Assembly (NCBI RefSeq): GCF_018343535.1
Contig: NZ_JAGYPF010000006.1
Coordinates: 62,001-126,000 of the forward strand
Direction: 5' to 3'
DNA from: Neobacillus rhizophilus
GTDB taxonomy: Bacteria; Bacillota; Bacilli; Bacillales; Cytobacillaceae
Length of the DNA stretch: 64,000 nt
In this document: piece after piece, positions 6,996-16,074 of the stretch
Position numbering within the stretch: position 1 is the first letter of the stretch
Layout: each line of letters opens with the position of its first letter
Notes under the pieces: generated by a model
Seen by the model: only the letters and a program-made list of their open reading frames with translations
What the model was told of the DNA's origin: nothing
The model's database searches: none
Made by a program: the position numbers and the translations under genes

Positions 6996-9194
6996 TATCT
7001 GTTTTAACAAGTATTCGCAAATTTTGCTTGAGCTTAGTCTAGCTGCCACATATGGGGGCCGGATTTCTCTGGCTCCTTCGAGCGGGAGTCCGAGCCACAA
7101 AACCTTTTCGTCTACCATGACATACGGAAACGGAAGGTTCTTATCCTTGTCTGAAATAAGGGTTAATTTCACCCGCTCTCCCCTGTTCATTAACTGCTCC
7201 TTCCATTCTTCAGATAACTCAGTCCCTTCTGGAAAGGAGATAGTAATCGACGACTTGGCCGATTTCAAGTCACGAAAGACAGCTTCTAGCTTTAGTGCAT
7301 GAATCCACCTTAATTTGGGGTGTTGGCTGCGAATCCATGAACCAATTTCCTTCGTCGTGACCGCTTGATTGCGCCTGACCTGATAATCAACGAGCTGCCT
7401 TAGCGTTTTTCCTGAGTACACATGCTTTTGGATGAAATTTCGATTGCTGACATGAAGAAATTTCCCCTTCGTTCTCGTAATCGCGACATTAATCAGGCGT
7501 TCACTGTCCTTTCCGGTTAAGAGCATTCCAGCCCGGTCCTGCGGGGCACTGTCGACGGTATCAAAGATCATCACATCCCGTTCACTGCCCTGGAATCGGT
7601 GGACAGTGGCCCCAATAATATCTGCTTGGCCGAGCTCATTCGTGTAAATCTCTTCAAGCAGCATTTCCATAAGATTCGCCTGAGACCGGTATGGTGTTAC
7701 ATACCCAATCGATTTAGTCCCGTCAAGGTAAGCTTCATGAATCAATTGAAAAGATAATAGCAGTTGCCATAGGTTAAATCTTGAATTAGTCGTTTTATCA
7801 CTCATACAATGTAAGCCCGTGAAACTTGTATCCAAAAGCACGGCAGCCTGCTCTTTAAAAGGAGCATGGCTTGTGATTCTGTTTCTGCTTTTATAGACAC
7901 TCTCATGATCTCCAACCAGTGAATGATAGATATACTTGTTGGTAAAAGCAGAAATATCGGGGTGCATCCTCCGCTGTTCTTTTAATAAAAAAACTTGCGG
8001 GTGAAGCTGTCCTTCGTTCAGGGATTCCACAACCCCAGCATGATGGAACACATCCTCTTTCAGCCATTTGGCCACAAGCAGGTCCCGGCTTGAAGCAATC
8101 GGAGGCAATTGCTTGAAGTCCCCGCAAATAATTACCCGATGACCCAGCGCAGCGGCAAAAGCAGCCTGGGGCACATAAGCCATACTTGCTTCGTCGAGGA
8201 TGACTACGTCATAGTCCTGGTCATAAACGGCGCTGTCACTGGCCGCTTTTGCCAGCGTCGTCCCGATAATGAACGCCTCTTTTACAAATTCGACTTCTTT
8301 CTTCCGGACTTTTTCCAGAAGTCTCGCAATTTGTGTTTCAAGTTCCAGTAGATGATCCGAATCTCGTTTGCTAAAAGAATAGGCCAAATCCTGCTTTAAG
8401 TTACGTCTTTCTTCTATTAGTCTCTCTCGATCCTGGGCTAGGAGCGGATCCTGTTTTTCAATGAGCAGACCTGTGGTAATTTCGTGATGGGCCGATAGCG
8501 CTTCACCGCCACCACCACCATAGCGAAGCACATCCCCTTCCCGGAATCGGTTTTTCCTTTTAATAAAATCTGTCAGTTCGCCCATTAAGACATCGACAGC
8601 TTGATTGCTATGCGACAGAATCAACACTTTTTTCTGCTGAAAATATTTGTTGGCCGCCGTTCTGGCCAAGGTGTAGGTTTTTCCGGTTCCGGGCGGCCCC
8701 CAGACGAACGTGACGGGATTGTATTTTGACCGCAACACCACTTCGTGGACATTGCTCTTAATCTTGTCTGCCGGATGCTTGGTTTCCATCGAAGGATTCA
8801 TCAATCTTTTTACTCTCAGCCGCTTTTGCTTGTTTTTTTTGATTTCATCCAAGCGTTCGATTAATTGCTCGAGCAGCTCCCAGGGATCATGCAGCAAAAA
8901 AGCATCGGAAATGAGGTCGCCAAAGCTTTGCTCCAATGCCAGGATGACTCCCCTGCCCTCGGAAGAAAGCACCTTTCCGCTGCTTTTCATCGCGCCCCAT
9001 TCCAACTTTATCGTCGAACCAACGGGTATCCTTAATGGAATGGCTGTATCAAAATAATAGCTGTAGGCGTCATCGTTTGATAACAACCTGCCATTTGTCA
9101 CAATATAGCGGCTTCCGCCGTACTTTTTTAGGTGATTAATCTCATTTAGAAGGGCTTGCTGCCACTCTTTTAGATAGGTTTTGGTTGTTGTCAT
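6993..9194 (-). CDS. Superfamily 1 DNA2/NAM7-type helicase
   Basis: A 733-aa cytoplasmic SF1 helicase of the AAA_11/AAA_12 type. It shows Walker A GPPGTGKT (166-173), Walker B with DEAS, motif III GDFKQLPPIA, motif IV VTPYRSQANLM, motif V VHRFQGSERD and motif VI NVAITRTKGK. It is probably an ATP-driven nucleic-acid translocase in DNA or RNA metabolism. The 150-residue N-terminal part has no recognised domain. The C-terminal 100 residues look like a separate small domain (possibly phospholipase D- or nuclease-like; no HKD motif seen). It is monocistronic. Its stop codon lies inside the flanking repeat, so the C-terminus may have been altered by the insertion. Confidence 0.9.
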   Translation of the reverse strand: MTTTKTYLKEWQQALLNEINHLKKYGGSRYIVTNGRLLSNDDAYSYYFDTAIPLRIPVGSTIKLEWGAMKSSGKVLSSEGRGVILALEQSFGDLISDAFLLHDPWELLEQLIERLDEIKKNKQKRLRVKRLMNPSMETKHPADKIKSNVHEVVLRSKYNPVTFVWGPPGTGKTYTLARTAANKYFQQKKVLILSHSNQAVDVLMGELTDFIKRKNRFREGDVLRYGGGGGEALSAHHEITTGLLIEKQDPLLAQDRERLIEERRNLKQDLAYSFSKRDSDHLLELETQIARLLEKVRKKEVEFVKEAFIIGTTLAKAASDSAVYDQDYDVVILDEASMAYVPQAAFAAALGHRVIICGDFKQLPPIASSRDLLVAKWLKEDVFHHAGVVESLNEGQLHPQVFLLKEQRRMHPDISAFTNKYIYHSLVGDHESVYKSRNRITSHAPFKEQAAVLLDTSFTGLHCMSDKTTNSRFNLWQLLLSFQLIHEAYLDGTKSIGYVTPYRSQANLMEMLLEEIYTNELGQADIIGATVHRFQGSERDVMIFDTVDSAPQDRAGMLLTGKDSERLINVAITRTKGKFLHVSNRNFIQKHVYSGKTLRQLVDYQVRRNQAVTTKEIGSWIRSQHPKLRWIHALKLEAVFRDLKSAKSSITISFPEGTELSEEWKEQLMNRGERVKLTLISDKDKNLPFPYVMVDEKVLWLGLPLEGAREIRPPYVAARLSSSKICEYLLKQI

Positions 9195-9251
9195 TTGCTT
9201 CCCCTTGTCTTTGCTGCTTTTATGATTGTATCAAAGTTGGAAGCTAACAAA

Positions 9252-9305
9252 AACACGAGGACGGTTCTTCTGCTTTTGAAGCAGAAGAACCGTCCCCATG
9301 CATCA
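9252..9305. repeat. Palindromic repeat, complete copy
   Basis: CACGAGGACGGTTCTTCTGC, then a TTTTGAA loop, then the complementary arm ending CCCCATGCATCA. It lies upstream of the helicase gene and downstream of the 140-aa gene. Confidence 0.9.
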
Positions 9306-9375
9306 TTTTCAATGTTAAAATCCCGCTAGTTTTTTTGCGTATTGCATAATGGTTTTTAAATACTCATGATATAGT

Positions 9376-9798
9376 TTATTCTTCCTCATCCTCTTCTTGC
9401 TCTACTTGCTCGTCTTCCTCCTGTAATTTTTGTATTTCGTCGGAAAGCTGCTCAAATGCTTGGAGCCGAAATTTCGCGCTAGCAATAAGGTCATCGATGA
9501 TTTGCACAAACGTTTCGTATTCAATCCGGTTTTCACTGCATTCTTGAATCATTTTTAATAAATCCACTTCATACAATTGATATCGCTCATTGAAGGTTTT
9601 TTCATTCATCGTTAAAAAATACTCTTCATCCACTACGAATTCATTAAATATTTTTTTGGTCAATCGTTTTTTTGTGACTGTTATTTCCTTTTGATCCTGC
9701 TCACTTTCATAATGCTGCGCATCCTCATATTCTGAGCAAAGCGTAGCATAAATTTTCTCAAGCAGCTCCGTCGGCTCTAAATATCTTAAATTCGGCAT
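9376..9798 (-). CDS. Hypothetical acidic protein, 140 aa
   Basis: No family is recognised. The product is largely alpha-helical by composition and very acidic. It ends in a Glu/Asp-rich tail (EEDEQVEQEEDEEE) that follows a likely coiled coil (about residues 105-130). The ORF can be extended to 9813, but the ribosome site GGGAGG lies inside that extension and points to the ATG at 9798 (MPNLRYLEP). The gene stands alone between two copies of the palindromic repeat. Function is unknown. Confidence 0.6.
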   Translation of the reverse strand: MPNLRYLEPTELLEKIYATLCSEYEDAQHYESEQDQKEITVTKKRLTKKIFNEFVVDEEYFLTMNEKTFNERYQLYEVDLLKMIQECSENRIEYETFVQIIDDLIASAKFRLQAFEQLSDEIQKLQEEDEQVEQEEDEEE

Positions 9799-9838
9799 CT
9801 CGAAACCTCCCATATCTAGTTATTTCCAAATATCTGTT

Positions 9839-9933
9839 GTGAAACACGGGGACGGTTCTGGTGCATCAAAAAGCAATGTAAAAAAGGGACGGTTCTTCTG
9901 CTTTTGAAGCAGAAGAACCGTCCCCATGCATCA
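9839..9933. repeat. Composite palindromic repeat (half plus full copy)
   Basis: GTGAAACACGGGGACGGTTC plus TGGTGCATCA forms a half copy. It is followed by AAGCAATGTAAAAAAGG and a full palindrome ending in CATGCATCA. The final TCA is the TGA stop of the ribokinase gene. The same half-plus-full arrangement, with the same linker, recurs at 25464-25560. Confidence 0.9.
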
Positions 9934-10824
9934 CACTTCCTCCAAGGTTGGAATGGAGGATTGTGCGCCTTCTCTTGTTATGACAATCGATGATACTTTG
10001 TTGGCAAATTGGGCTGCTTCTTCATCGCTTAAGCCCTTTGTCTCGGCAACGATAAATGCGGCTATAAACGAGTCTCCAGCGGCAGTTGTGTCTACGACAT
10101 TTACTTTAAAGGCCGGTACATGAAACTCGCCTTCATCGTTGATGACATAGGCTCCTTTTTCTCCGGCTGTAATGACTAATCTCTCGATGCCTAATGTTTT
10201 TAAATAATACCCGGCACTTAAAATTTCCGCTTCGTTTGAGACAGGCATACCCGTTAAGATTTGCAACTCCGTTTCATTAGGAATGAGAGTATGTACCTTC
10301 TCTAACATAGCTTTCGTCAGCTTTTGCGCGGGCGCAGGATTCAAAATGACTTTTTTGTGGAGTTCAAAAGCAAGCTCCAGTACATACTCGACAACCTCAA
10401 GCGGTATTTCCAGCTGCATAATAATGATATCGCTTTGTTCGATAAGGACTCTATTTTGATTAATGTCTGAGGTCTGAAGCTTATGGTTTGCACCCGAAAC
10501 AAGAACAATATTATTTTCGCCATCAGCACTGACATTGATGAACGCCATTCCTGTAGGGCCATCATCCTCCAGTATAGACGATGTATTCACACCGGACTGC
10601 TTTAGATTATTAAGCAGTGATTGGCCATAATCATCATTTCCGACCTTGCCAATCATCGTGGTATCGGCGCCAAGCCTTGCTAAGGCAACAGCTTGATTTG
10701 CACCTTTCCCGCCAAAATTGGTTTGAAACTTTTCACTCGATATCGTTTCCCCCGCTTTTGGGAGATGTGGAACATGGGTAACCAGGTCCATATTTAGGCT
10801 GCCAATTACTAATACCTTACTCAC
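9931..10824 (-). CDS. rbsK: Ribokinase (PfkB family)
   Basis: A 297-aa PfkB-family kinase closely resembling RbsK. It has N-terminal signature GGKGANQAVALARLG (38-52) and C-terminal signature DTTAAGDSFIAAF with the catalytic Asp (about 242-256). It phosphorylates D-ribose to ribose 5-phosphate. It is the last gene of the lacI-nucleoside hydrolase-ECF operon and would act on ribose released by the hydrolase. Its GTG start overlaps the stop of the upstream ATPase gene by four bases (GTGA), which indicates translational coupling. Its TGA stop is provided by the adjoining palindromic repeat. Confidence 0.93.
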   Translation of the reverse strand: MSKVLVIGSLNMDLVTHVPHLPKAGETISSEKFQTNFGGKGANQAVALARLGADTTMIGKVGNDDYGQSLLNNLKQSGVNTSSILEDDGPTGMAFINVSADGENNIVLVSGANHKLQTSDINQNRVLIEQSDIIIMQLEIPLEVVEYVLELAFELHKKVILNPAPAQKLTKAMLEKVHTLIPNETELQILTGMPVSNEAEILSAGYYLKTLGIERLVITAGEKGAYVINDEGEFHVPAFKVNVVDTTAAGDSFIAAFIVAETKGLSDEEAAQFANKVSSIVITREGAQSSIPTLEEV

Positions 10825-11669
10825 ACGACCACCCCATAATTATCTTTTTGAACATGGCCGCTTTTCTTTGCATCCTTTAACTCTTCAACCATTTCCTCAA
10901 TGGTTAATACTTGATTGCCAAATTTTAAAGAATTACTTAGCCCGCTAATATGAGGCTGCTTTAACATACTTTTTTCTAACGTTTCTAGATCCCAGAAGAT
11001 ATCCCGCTTATTCCCGTCTGCAATCTTCCGTTTATTTGCCATGACAATGACATGCTCAAAATTATTCACGACAAATTCCATATCATGTGTAATCGTAATA
11101 ACCGTCTTTCCTTGTTGAATCAAATGTTTAATAATTTCCCCTAATCGAATCATGGTAGGATAATCCTGACCGGCAGTAGGTTCGTCAAGGATTATGACAT
11201 CCGTATTCATCGCAATTACAGCTGCAATGGTGACCATTTTTCGCAATGAATATGGCAGGTCATATGGATTTTCTTCTAAAAATTTCGTAACCCCTACAAG
11301 TTCAGCCGCTTTTAATACAAGATCTTTTACTACTTCCGGTGATAGTCCTTGTTGTTTCGGACCAAACTCAATCTCTTTATAAACCGTACTATTAAAAATT
11401 TGATCATCAGGATTTTGGAATACATAGCCTACTTTTCGCGAAATTTGCGCAGTTGTATAGTCTTTCGTATTCCAGCCGTCGATTACGACGTCACCCTCGG
11501 TGGGCTTTAGTAACCCATTGATTAATTTAACAGTAGTGGTTTTTCCTGCTCCATTCTGACCGACAATGGCAACAGCTTCGCCTTTCTCAAAGGACATGTT
11601 GACATTCTCTACGGCTGTAAATCCATTTGGGTAAGCAAAAGTGATATTATTTAATGTTAAAAATGCCAT
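10821..11669 (-). CDS. ECF transporter ATP-binding subunit with atypical signature motif
   Basis: A 282-aa ABC ATPase with Walker A GQNGAGKTT (37-45), Q-loop VFQNPDDQIF, Walker B VIILDEPTAGQD and the H-loop His in TITHDM. The usual LSGGQ signature is replaced by PYSLRKMVTIA. In a heterodimer with the upstream ATPase this would leave one degenerate composite ATP site. It energises uptake by the EcfT and S components in this operon. The ATG follows a good AGGAG site and sits 4 nt after the upstream ATPase stop. Known ECF groups contain such signature variants; how common this form is I cannot judge. Confidence 0.9.
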   Translation of the reverse strand: MAFLTLNNITFAYPNGFTAVENVNMSFEKGEAVAIVGQNGAGKTTTVKLINGLLKPTEGDVVIDGWNTKDYTTAQISRKVGYVFQNPDDQIFNSTVYKEIEFGPKQQGLSPEVVKDLVLKAAELVGVTKFLEENPYDLPYSLRKMVTIAAVIAMNTDVIILDEPTAGQDYPTMIRLGEIIKHLIQQGKTVITITHDMEFVVNNFEHVIVMANKRKIADGNKRDIFWDLETLEKSMLKQPHISGLSNSLKFGNQVLTIEEMVEELKDAKKSGHVQKDNYGVVV

Positions 11670-11673
11670 GTTG

Positions 11674-12528
11674 TTACTCCTCCTTTCCCACGATCCAGTT
11701 ATTAAACACTGTTATTGCTTCCGATTCGGTAATTGGGATTTCGTTTAGACGGCCGGTTTTTCGCATCTCATAGCCCAATAGCGCATATTGCGGCAGCATG
11801 ACGCCATGGTTCACAGTCTTTATGTCAGAAAGAATATCTTTTGTTTTCCCTTCCATAACGACCTTCCCATCCTCCACAAGGATGACCCAATCGGCGTATT
11901 CCGCAATCAGTTCAATCTTATGTTCGACAAGAATAATTGTTTTACCCTTTTGTTTCATAATATTTATTATTTTAAAAACTTCCTCAGTCGCTTGCGGATC
12001 TAACTGCGAAGTTGGTTCGTCGATAATTAATATTTCCGGATCCATTACCATTACTGATGCTAACGATACTCTCTGGCGCTGCCCGCCTGACAGCTGTTGC
12101 GGATCTTTATTTTGAAGAGGCTCTAAACCGAATAACTTGATAATTTCTGTTACTCTTTCCTTTATGACAGGAACTTCCACTCGTAAATTTTCTAATCCAA
12201 ACGCTATTTCTTCAAATACAGTATCTTTCGTACCACTTATTTGTGTAAAAGGGTTTTGAAAGATGTACCCCATTTTTTGAGCAAGATCGCCCATTTCCCA
12301 TTCACGGATATCTTTCCCCTCAATCAGCATTTCCCCATCCAAATCGCCTTTAAAAAAATGGGGAATAAAGCCGCGAATCAGGTTACAGATCGTCGTTTTT
12401 CCGCTTCCGTTCGCGCCAATTAAGGCATAGACCTTGCCTTTTTCCAACGAAAGGTTAACATCCTTTAATACTTTTCCATCGCCAACTGGATATTTGTATG
12501 AGATTCCTTTCATTTCAATATAACTCAT
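11674..12528 (-). CDS. ECF transporter ATP-binding subunit
   Basis: A 284-aa ABC ATPase with canonical motifs: Walker A GANGSGKTT, Q-loop IFQNPFTQI, signature LSGGQRQRVSLA, Walker B ILIIDEPTSQLD and the H-loop in LVEHK. The ORF extends upstream to 12543, but the ATG at 12528 overlaps the EcfT stop as ATGA, and MSYIEMKG aligns with a typical ABC start. Together with the second ATPase, EcfT and the S protein it forms a complete ECF importer. Confidence 0.92.
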   Translation of the reverse strand: MSYIEMKGISYKYPVGDGKVLKDVNLSLEKGKVYALIGANGSGKTTICNLIRGFIPHFFKGDLDGEMLIEGKDIREWEMGDLAQKMGYIFQNPFTQISGTKDTVFEEIAFGLENLRVEVPVIKERVTEIIKLFGLEPLQNKDPQQLSGGQRQRVSLASVMVMDPEILIIDEPTSQLDPQATEEVFKIINIMKQKGKTIILVEHKIELIAEYADWVILVEDGKVVMEGKTKDILSDIKTVNHGVMLPQYALLGYEMRKTGRLNEIPITESEAITVFNNWIVGKEE

Positions 12529-13277
12529 AAGGCAACTCTCCAAACTATTAGTAAAATCAAGATGACTAGTAACATTACCCTGATAAACGAATCTCTTCCC
12601 GTTTTTTCAATGCTGTAAATGCTTGTCTTTCTTTTGTTTACAGTGAAGCCCCTTGCCTCAAGCGCCATTGCCCGTTCTTCCGTGCTCGCAACAGACGATA
12701 ATACTAGCGGAGTAATCATTGGGAGCAGTGCTTTTAATCTCACCATTAAACTTCCTTCCGTCTCTACTCCCCGTGTTTTTTGCGCGTCCATTATAATCTG
12801 AGATGACTTTTTCATTTCAGGAATAATCGTTAATGTAGACAACACAACATAAGTAGCTTTAGGTGATAATCCTAGAACTTCTAATGAATAAACAAAGTCT
12901 TTAACAGGGGTAATCCTGAAAAATAGAATGAGCGAAGACCCTACGGCAATGATTTTAGAAGTAAGACCTAAAGCAAAATCAACACCTTCTTGTGTAATGG
13001 CGAGAAAACTCCATTCCCATAATACATGTGTACCAGGGTAGAAAAAGCTTTGTAAAACAAAAATAAGAACTGATAAACTGAACAATCCTTTGATTGTTAA
13101 ATTGGCAAATTCCTTTGTTACACTTCCTATAGCTGCAATCAGCAAACAAACAAAGAAGATTGCGTAGCCAAATAGATAGTTAGGAATTATAAAAACAGAA
13201 ATTGCGAATAAAAGAATCATCAGTAGTTTTGTAGTCGGATATAAACTAAGAACGGCATTCTTTTTCTCCATTTCCAT
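12525..13277 (-). CDS. ECF transporter transmembrane subunit EcfT
   Basis: A 250-aa membrane protein with about five to six hydrophobic segments. It has the EcfT coupling motifs: an Ala-Arg-Gly type helix (DAQKTRG) and EERAMALEARGF, which contact the ATPases. It links the substrate-binding S protein to ATP hydrolysis. The start ATG follows AAGGAGG. The stop overlaps the next gene by four bases. It is separated from the S gene by an 84-nt spacer with a stem-loop. Confidence 0.9.
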   Translation of the reverse strand: MEMEKKNAVLSLYPTTKLLMILLFAISVFIIPNYLFGYAIFFVCLLIAAIGSVTKEFANLTIKGLFSLSVLIFVLQSFFYPGTHVLWEWSFLAITQEGVDFALGLTSKIIAVGSSLILFFRITPVKDFVYSLEVLGLSPKATYVVLSTLTIIPEMKKSSQIIMDAQKTRGVETEGSLMVRLKALLPMITPLVLSSVASTEERAMALEARGFTVNKRKTSIYSIEKTGRDSFIRVMLLVILILLIVWRVAL

Positions 13278-13307
13278 TCTCCCTCCTTTAATGTATTCCT
13301 TATTTTT

Positions 13308-13349
13308 ATAAGAATCTCAAACCCAGTATCCCCGGGCTGAGATTCTTAT
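13308..13349 (-). other. Intercistronic stem-loop between S-component and EcfT genes
   Basis: Arms ATAAGAATCTCA and TGAGATTCTTAT (12 bp) enclose a GC-rich loop. There is no U-tract on the minus strand after the stem, so it is more likely a processing or stability hairpin than a terminator. It could set different levels for the S component and the energising module. Confidence 0.5.
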
Positions 13350-13361
13350 CCATTTCATAGA

Positions 13362-13973
13362 TTAAGCCGCTTTTGATTTTTTGTTGCTTTTAATAAATGA
13401 TTGAGCGTAGTTATGCTTGGACAAGTAACGGTCAGACATTTTGTTGACTATTAAGTAAGCAATAATGACAGAGGATGTCTTGTCAATCAGTTCAAGCAGC
13501 CCCATAGAAGTAATAACAGCTTGTACTAAACGATGGCCAGATGCTAGTAACACAGCAGTCATAGCAGATGCAGAGCTTCCGGAAATACCGCCATAAACCC
13601 AAACAATAATCGGAGTAGAAATAATGACAGCAATAACAGTTACGATAAGACCAGCACCGATTGTTTTACCAAAATTACTAAACATACCCTTTTTAGATAA
13701 CATACCTACTGTAAATCCAATCGCCATGGATGAAATCGCAAATGGCAGTTCAGTTGGCGTAAAGATTGATTTTACGAGATTCGTAGCACCACCGGTTACT
13801 AATCCAACCCAAGGTCCAGCAATCATACCGGCAACAATGGTCCCAATGGCATCGAGCCAAATTGGAAGCCTTAAAATCTGTACCAACTGAGCAATAACGA
13901 CGTTTAGACCAACACCGATAGGAATTAACATAATAGCAATTAATGAGAAGTCATGTTTTAGTCCACGTTTCAT
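13362..13973 (-). CDS. ECF transporter S component (likely nucleoside or ribose specific)
   Basis: A 203-aa integral membrane protein with about six helices and a short basic C-terminus. The first helices (IGVGLNVVIAQL, LDAIGTIVAGMIAGPWVGL) and the Gly-rich loop match the general S-component layout. The S subunit binds the substrate. The surrounding nucleoside hydrolase and ribokinase point to a nucleoside or its sugar. Assignment as S component rests on size, topology and position next to EcfT and the ATPases. The start ATG follows AAAGGGGAG. Confidence 0.8.
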   Translation of the reverse strand: MKRGLKHDFSLIAIMLIPIGVGLNVVIAQLVQILRLPIWLDAIGTIVAGMIAGPWVGLVTGGATNLVKSIFTPTELPFAISSMAIGFTVGMLSKKGMFSNFGKTIGAGLIVTVIAVIISTPIIVWVYGGISGSSASAMTAVLLASGHRLVQAVITSMGLLELIDKTSSVIIAYLIVNKMSDRYLSKHNYAQSFIKSNKKSKAA

Positions 13974-14009
13974 ATAGGTTTTCTCCCCTTTGTTGTAGGT
14001 GTAATTTTT

Positions 14010-14924
14010 TTAGAATGATTTAAGTGAAGCGTAGATCATGTTGGAAAGTTCCTCCCGATCTACTTCAAAAGCTACATTTGCATTAATCGGACGATCTGTC
14101 AGTCTCTTTTTATCAATAATCGTTTGACCGTAAGTAAATTCCCCTTTTGTTTCAACTTGTACATTACATGGAATAAACGTAAATAACTCCGGTTTAATGA
14201 GGTAGGCAACTGCACAGGCATCATGCATCGGCAGCCCGTTTGTTCTGCCCTTTGCATAAAATTCAAGCATTTCCGCTGCTGCATCACTGATTCGATTTCC
14301 AATGCTCCTGATTTGTTCAATATCTTCATTGAATAGGACTGCTTTATAGGTTACATCTAATCCAAATAAGGCAATTGGAATACCGGATTTAAAGACAATC
14401 TGTGCTGCCTCCGGGTCAACATACATGTTAAACTCGGCAACCGGGGTTGTATTTCCACCCTCATATGCACCACCCATAATCGAAATTTGCTCAATTTTGT
14501 GCGTAATATTTGGATAGGCAGTAATAAGGTTTGCCACGTTTGTTAACGGGCCAATCGCTACAATGGATACGTTTTCATTAGAATGAACAATTAAATCTTT
14601 CATTGCTTCAACAGCAGTACGCTCGCTTGCCTGTTGCTCACCCTCAGGTAAAATCACCCCCCCTATGCCTGATTCGCCATGGAATTCTTCCGCCGTATAC
14701 AGTTCCTTAATCAGGGGCTTTGTAGCACCTTTTGCTATTTCAATCCCTTTAATTCCGGTTAAGTTAACGAGCTTTAACGCATTCGATGTCACCTTTTCAA
14801 TCGTTTGATTACCAGCAGTTGTGGTAATCAACTTCACATCTAATTTGTCAGACGTTAGAGCTAGAAAAATTGCTATAGCGTCATCAATCCCTGGATCGGT
14901 GTCAATTATTACCGTTTTTTTCAT
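14010..14924 (-). CDS. Inosine-uridine preferring nucleoside hydrolase
   Basis: A 304-aa protein with the calcium-binding N-terminal signature DTDPGIDDA (8-16), FNMYVDPEAA in the middle, and the active-site HDACAVAY near the C-terminus. It cleaves the N-glycosidic bond of ribonucleosides to base plus ribose. Ribokinase later in the same operon would trap the ribose. The ATG follows GGGAGGG. The gene lies 12 nt after lacI. The purine or pyrimidine preference cannot be read from sequence. Confidence 0.92.
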   Translation of the reverse strand: MKKTVIIDTDPGIDDAIAIFLALTSDKLDVKLITTTAGNQTIEKVTSNALKLVNLTGIKGIEIAKGATKPLIKELYTAEEFHGESGIGGVILPEGEQQASERTAVEAMKDLIVHSNENVSIVAIGPLTNVANLITAYPNITHKIEQISIMGGAYEGGNTTPVAEFNMYVDPEAAQIVFKSGIPIALFGLDVTYKAVLFNEDIEQIRSIGNRISDAAAEMLEFYAKGRTNGLPMHDACAVAYLIKPELFTFIPCNVQVETKGEFTYGQTIIDKKRLTDRPINANVAFEVDREELSNMIYASLKSF

Positions 14925-14936
14925 CTTAAGCCCTCC

Positions 14937-15947
14937 CTATGAAAATTCTTTCGTGCTGCCATTGATAATTAACTTTGGTTCCATAAAAACCTGTTCCTTA
15001 CTGATATTTTTGTTGTTGATTTGATCAAACAACATCGTGGCAGCAATTTCCCCCATTTTATATGCAGATTGTTCTATCGTTGTCAGTTTGGGAATTAGTA
15101 ATTGGTTATAGGTTAAGTTATCAAAACCTACAACCGATAAATCATTAGGAATATTGATTCCTAACTCTACTGCTGCTTGATAAACCCCAAATGCCATTAA
15201 ATCGTTAAATGCAAAAATAGCTGTAACATCTTTTTCTTTCAATAATGTCTTTGCCGCCTGATACCCCCCTTCCATTAGATAATTACCAGTTATGATTATC
15301 GAATCATCAATCGGAACTTGAAACTCCGAAAGTGCTTTCGTATATCCCTTGAAACGTTCGTTTGAGTTGGGAATGTTAGCAGGTCCTGTAATACACCCAA
15401 TTTTGCGATGGGATAACTCTAGTAAATGTTTGGTCGCCAGGTACCCTGCTTTCTCATTGTCAATATACACGCCGCCAAAATCTCGATTCTCCTGACCGCG
15501 GTCTAATAAAACAACAGGTATTTCATATTCTTGCACAGTTTGATAGAATTCCTTACTTTGAGTTTCTTGAGGTCCACTAAAGATAATTCCATCTACATTT
15601 TTTTCTTTCATAATGGTTAAATAATCGGTCTCTTTTCGATGAGAGCTATCAGTATTACATAAGAAGACGGTATATTGAGCATTGTTTGCTACATCCTCAA
15701 CCCCTCTGACAAGCTCAGGAAAGAAAGGATTTCGTATATCGGGAATCACTAGCCCAATCGTATTAGTTTTTTTGGTAATCATGCTTCTAGCAATACTATT
15801 AGGTTTGTAATTTAACTCTTCTATTACTTTTAGGACCTTTTCACAGGTTTCTTTTCTAATTCCTTCTGATTTGTTATTCATGATTCTAGAAACAGTAGTA
15901 ATGGACACCCCTGCTTTTTTCGCTATATCTTTTATTGTTACGCTCAT
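14937..15947 (-). CDS. LacI-family transcriptional repressor of the nucleoside operon
   Basis: A 336-aa LacI/GalR-type protein. The N-terminal helix-turn-helix (MSVTIKDIAKKAGVSITTVS) and hinge are followed by a periplasmic-binding-protein-like sugar domain (PDIRNPFFPELVRGVED, DRGQENRDFGGVYIDN). The frame can be opened to 15965, but MSVTIKDIA is the standard LacI start and has GGGTGG upstream. It is the first gene of the operon and lies directly behind four operator-like sites, so autoregulation with ribose or a nucleoside as inducer is likely. Confidence 0.92.
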   Translation of the reverse strand: MSVTIKDIAKKAGVSITTVSRIMNNKSEGIRKETCEKVLKVIEELNYKPNSIARSMITKKTNTIGLVIPDIRNPFFPELVRGVEDVANNAQYTVFLCNTDSSHRKETDYLTIMKEKNVDGIIFSGPQETQSKEFYQTVQEYEIPVVLLDRGQENRDFGGVYIDNEKAGYLATKHLLELSHRKIGCITGPANIPNSNERFKGYTKALSEFQVPIDDSIIITGNYLMEGGYQAAKTLLKEKDVTAIFAFNDLMAFGVYQAAVELGINIPNDLSVVGFDNLTYNQLLIPKLTTIEQSAYKMGEIAATMLFDQINNKNISKEQVFMEPKLIINGSTKEFS

Positions 15948-15971
15948 GAAACTTACCACCCACATTTCGGT

Positions 15972-16020
15972 AAAACGTTTTCTGAAATCGTTTTAGGAAA
16001 ACGTTTTACTAAATCGTTTT
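15972..16020. promoter_or_regulatory. Four operator-like sites at exact 13-bp spacing
   Basis: AAAACGTTTT at 15972, AAATCGTTTT at 15985, AAAACGTTTT at 15998 and AAATCGTTTT at 16011. The first and third are perfect 10-bp palindromes of the LacI/CcpA core type (AACGTT). They occupy the start of the transcript directly downstream of the operon promoter, an ideal place for repression. Confidence 0.75.
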
Positions 16021-16025
16021 CTTTT

Positions 16026-16053
16026 ATTATAAGCTAATTTTAAGTGAAGTCAA
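16026..16053 (-). promoter_or_regulatory. SigA-type promoter of the lacI-nucleoside operon
   Basis: On the minus strand TTGACT (16053-16048) and TATAAT (16031-16026) are separated by 16 bp. Transcription would start near 16019, inside the operator row. Confidence 0.75.
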
Positions 16054-16074
16054 TATTTTTTGAAAATTAACGAA

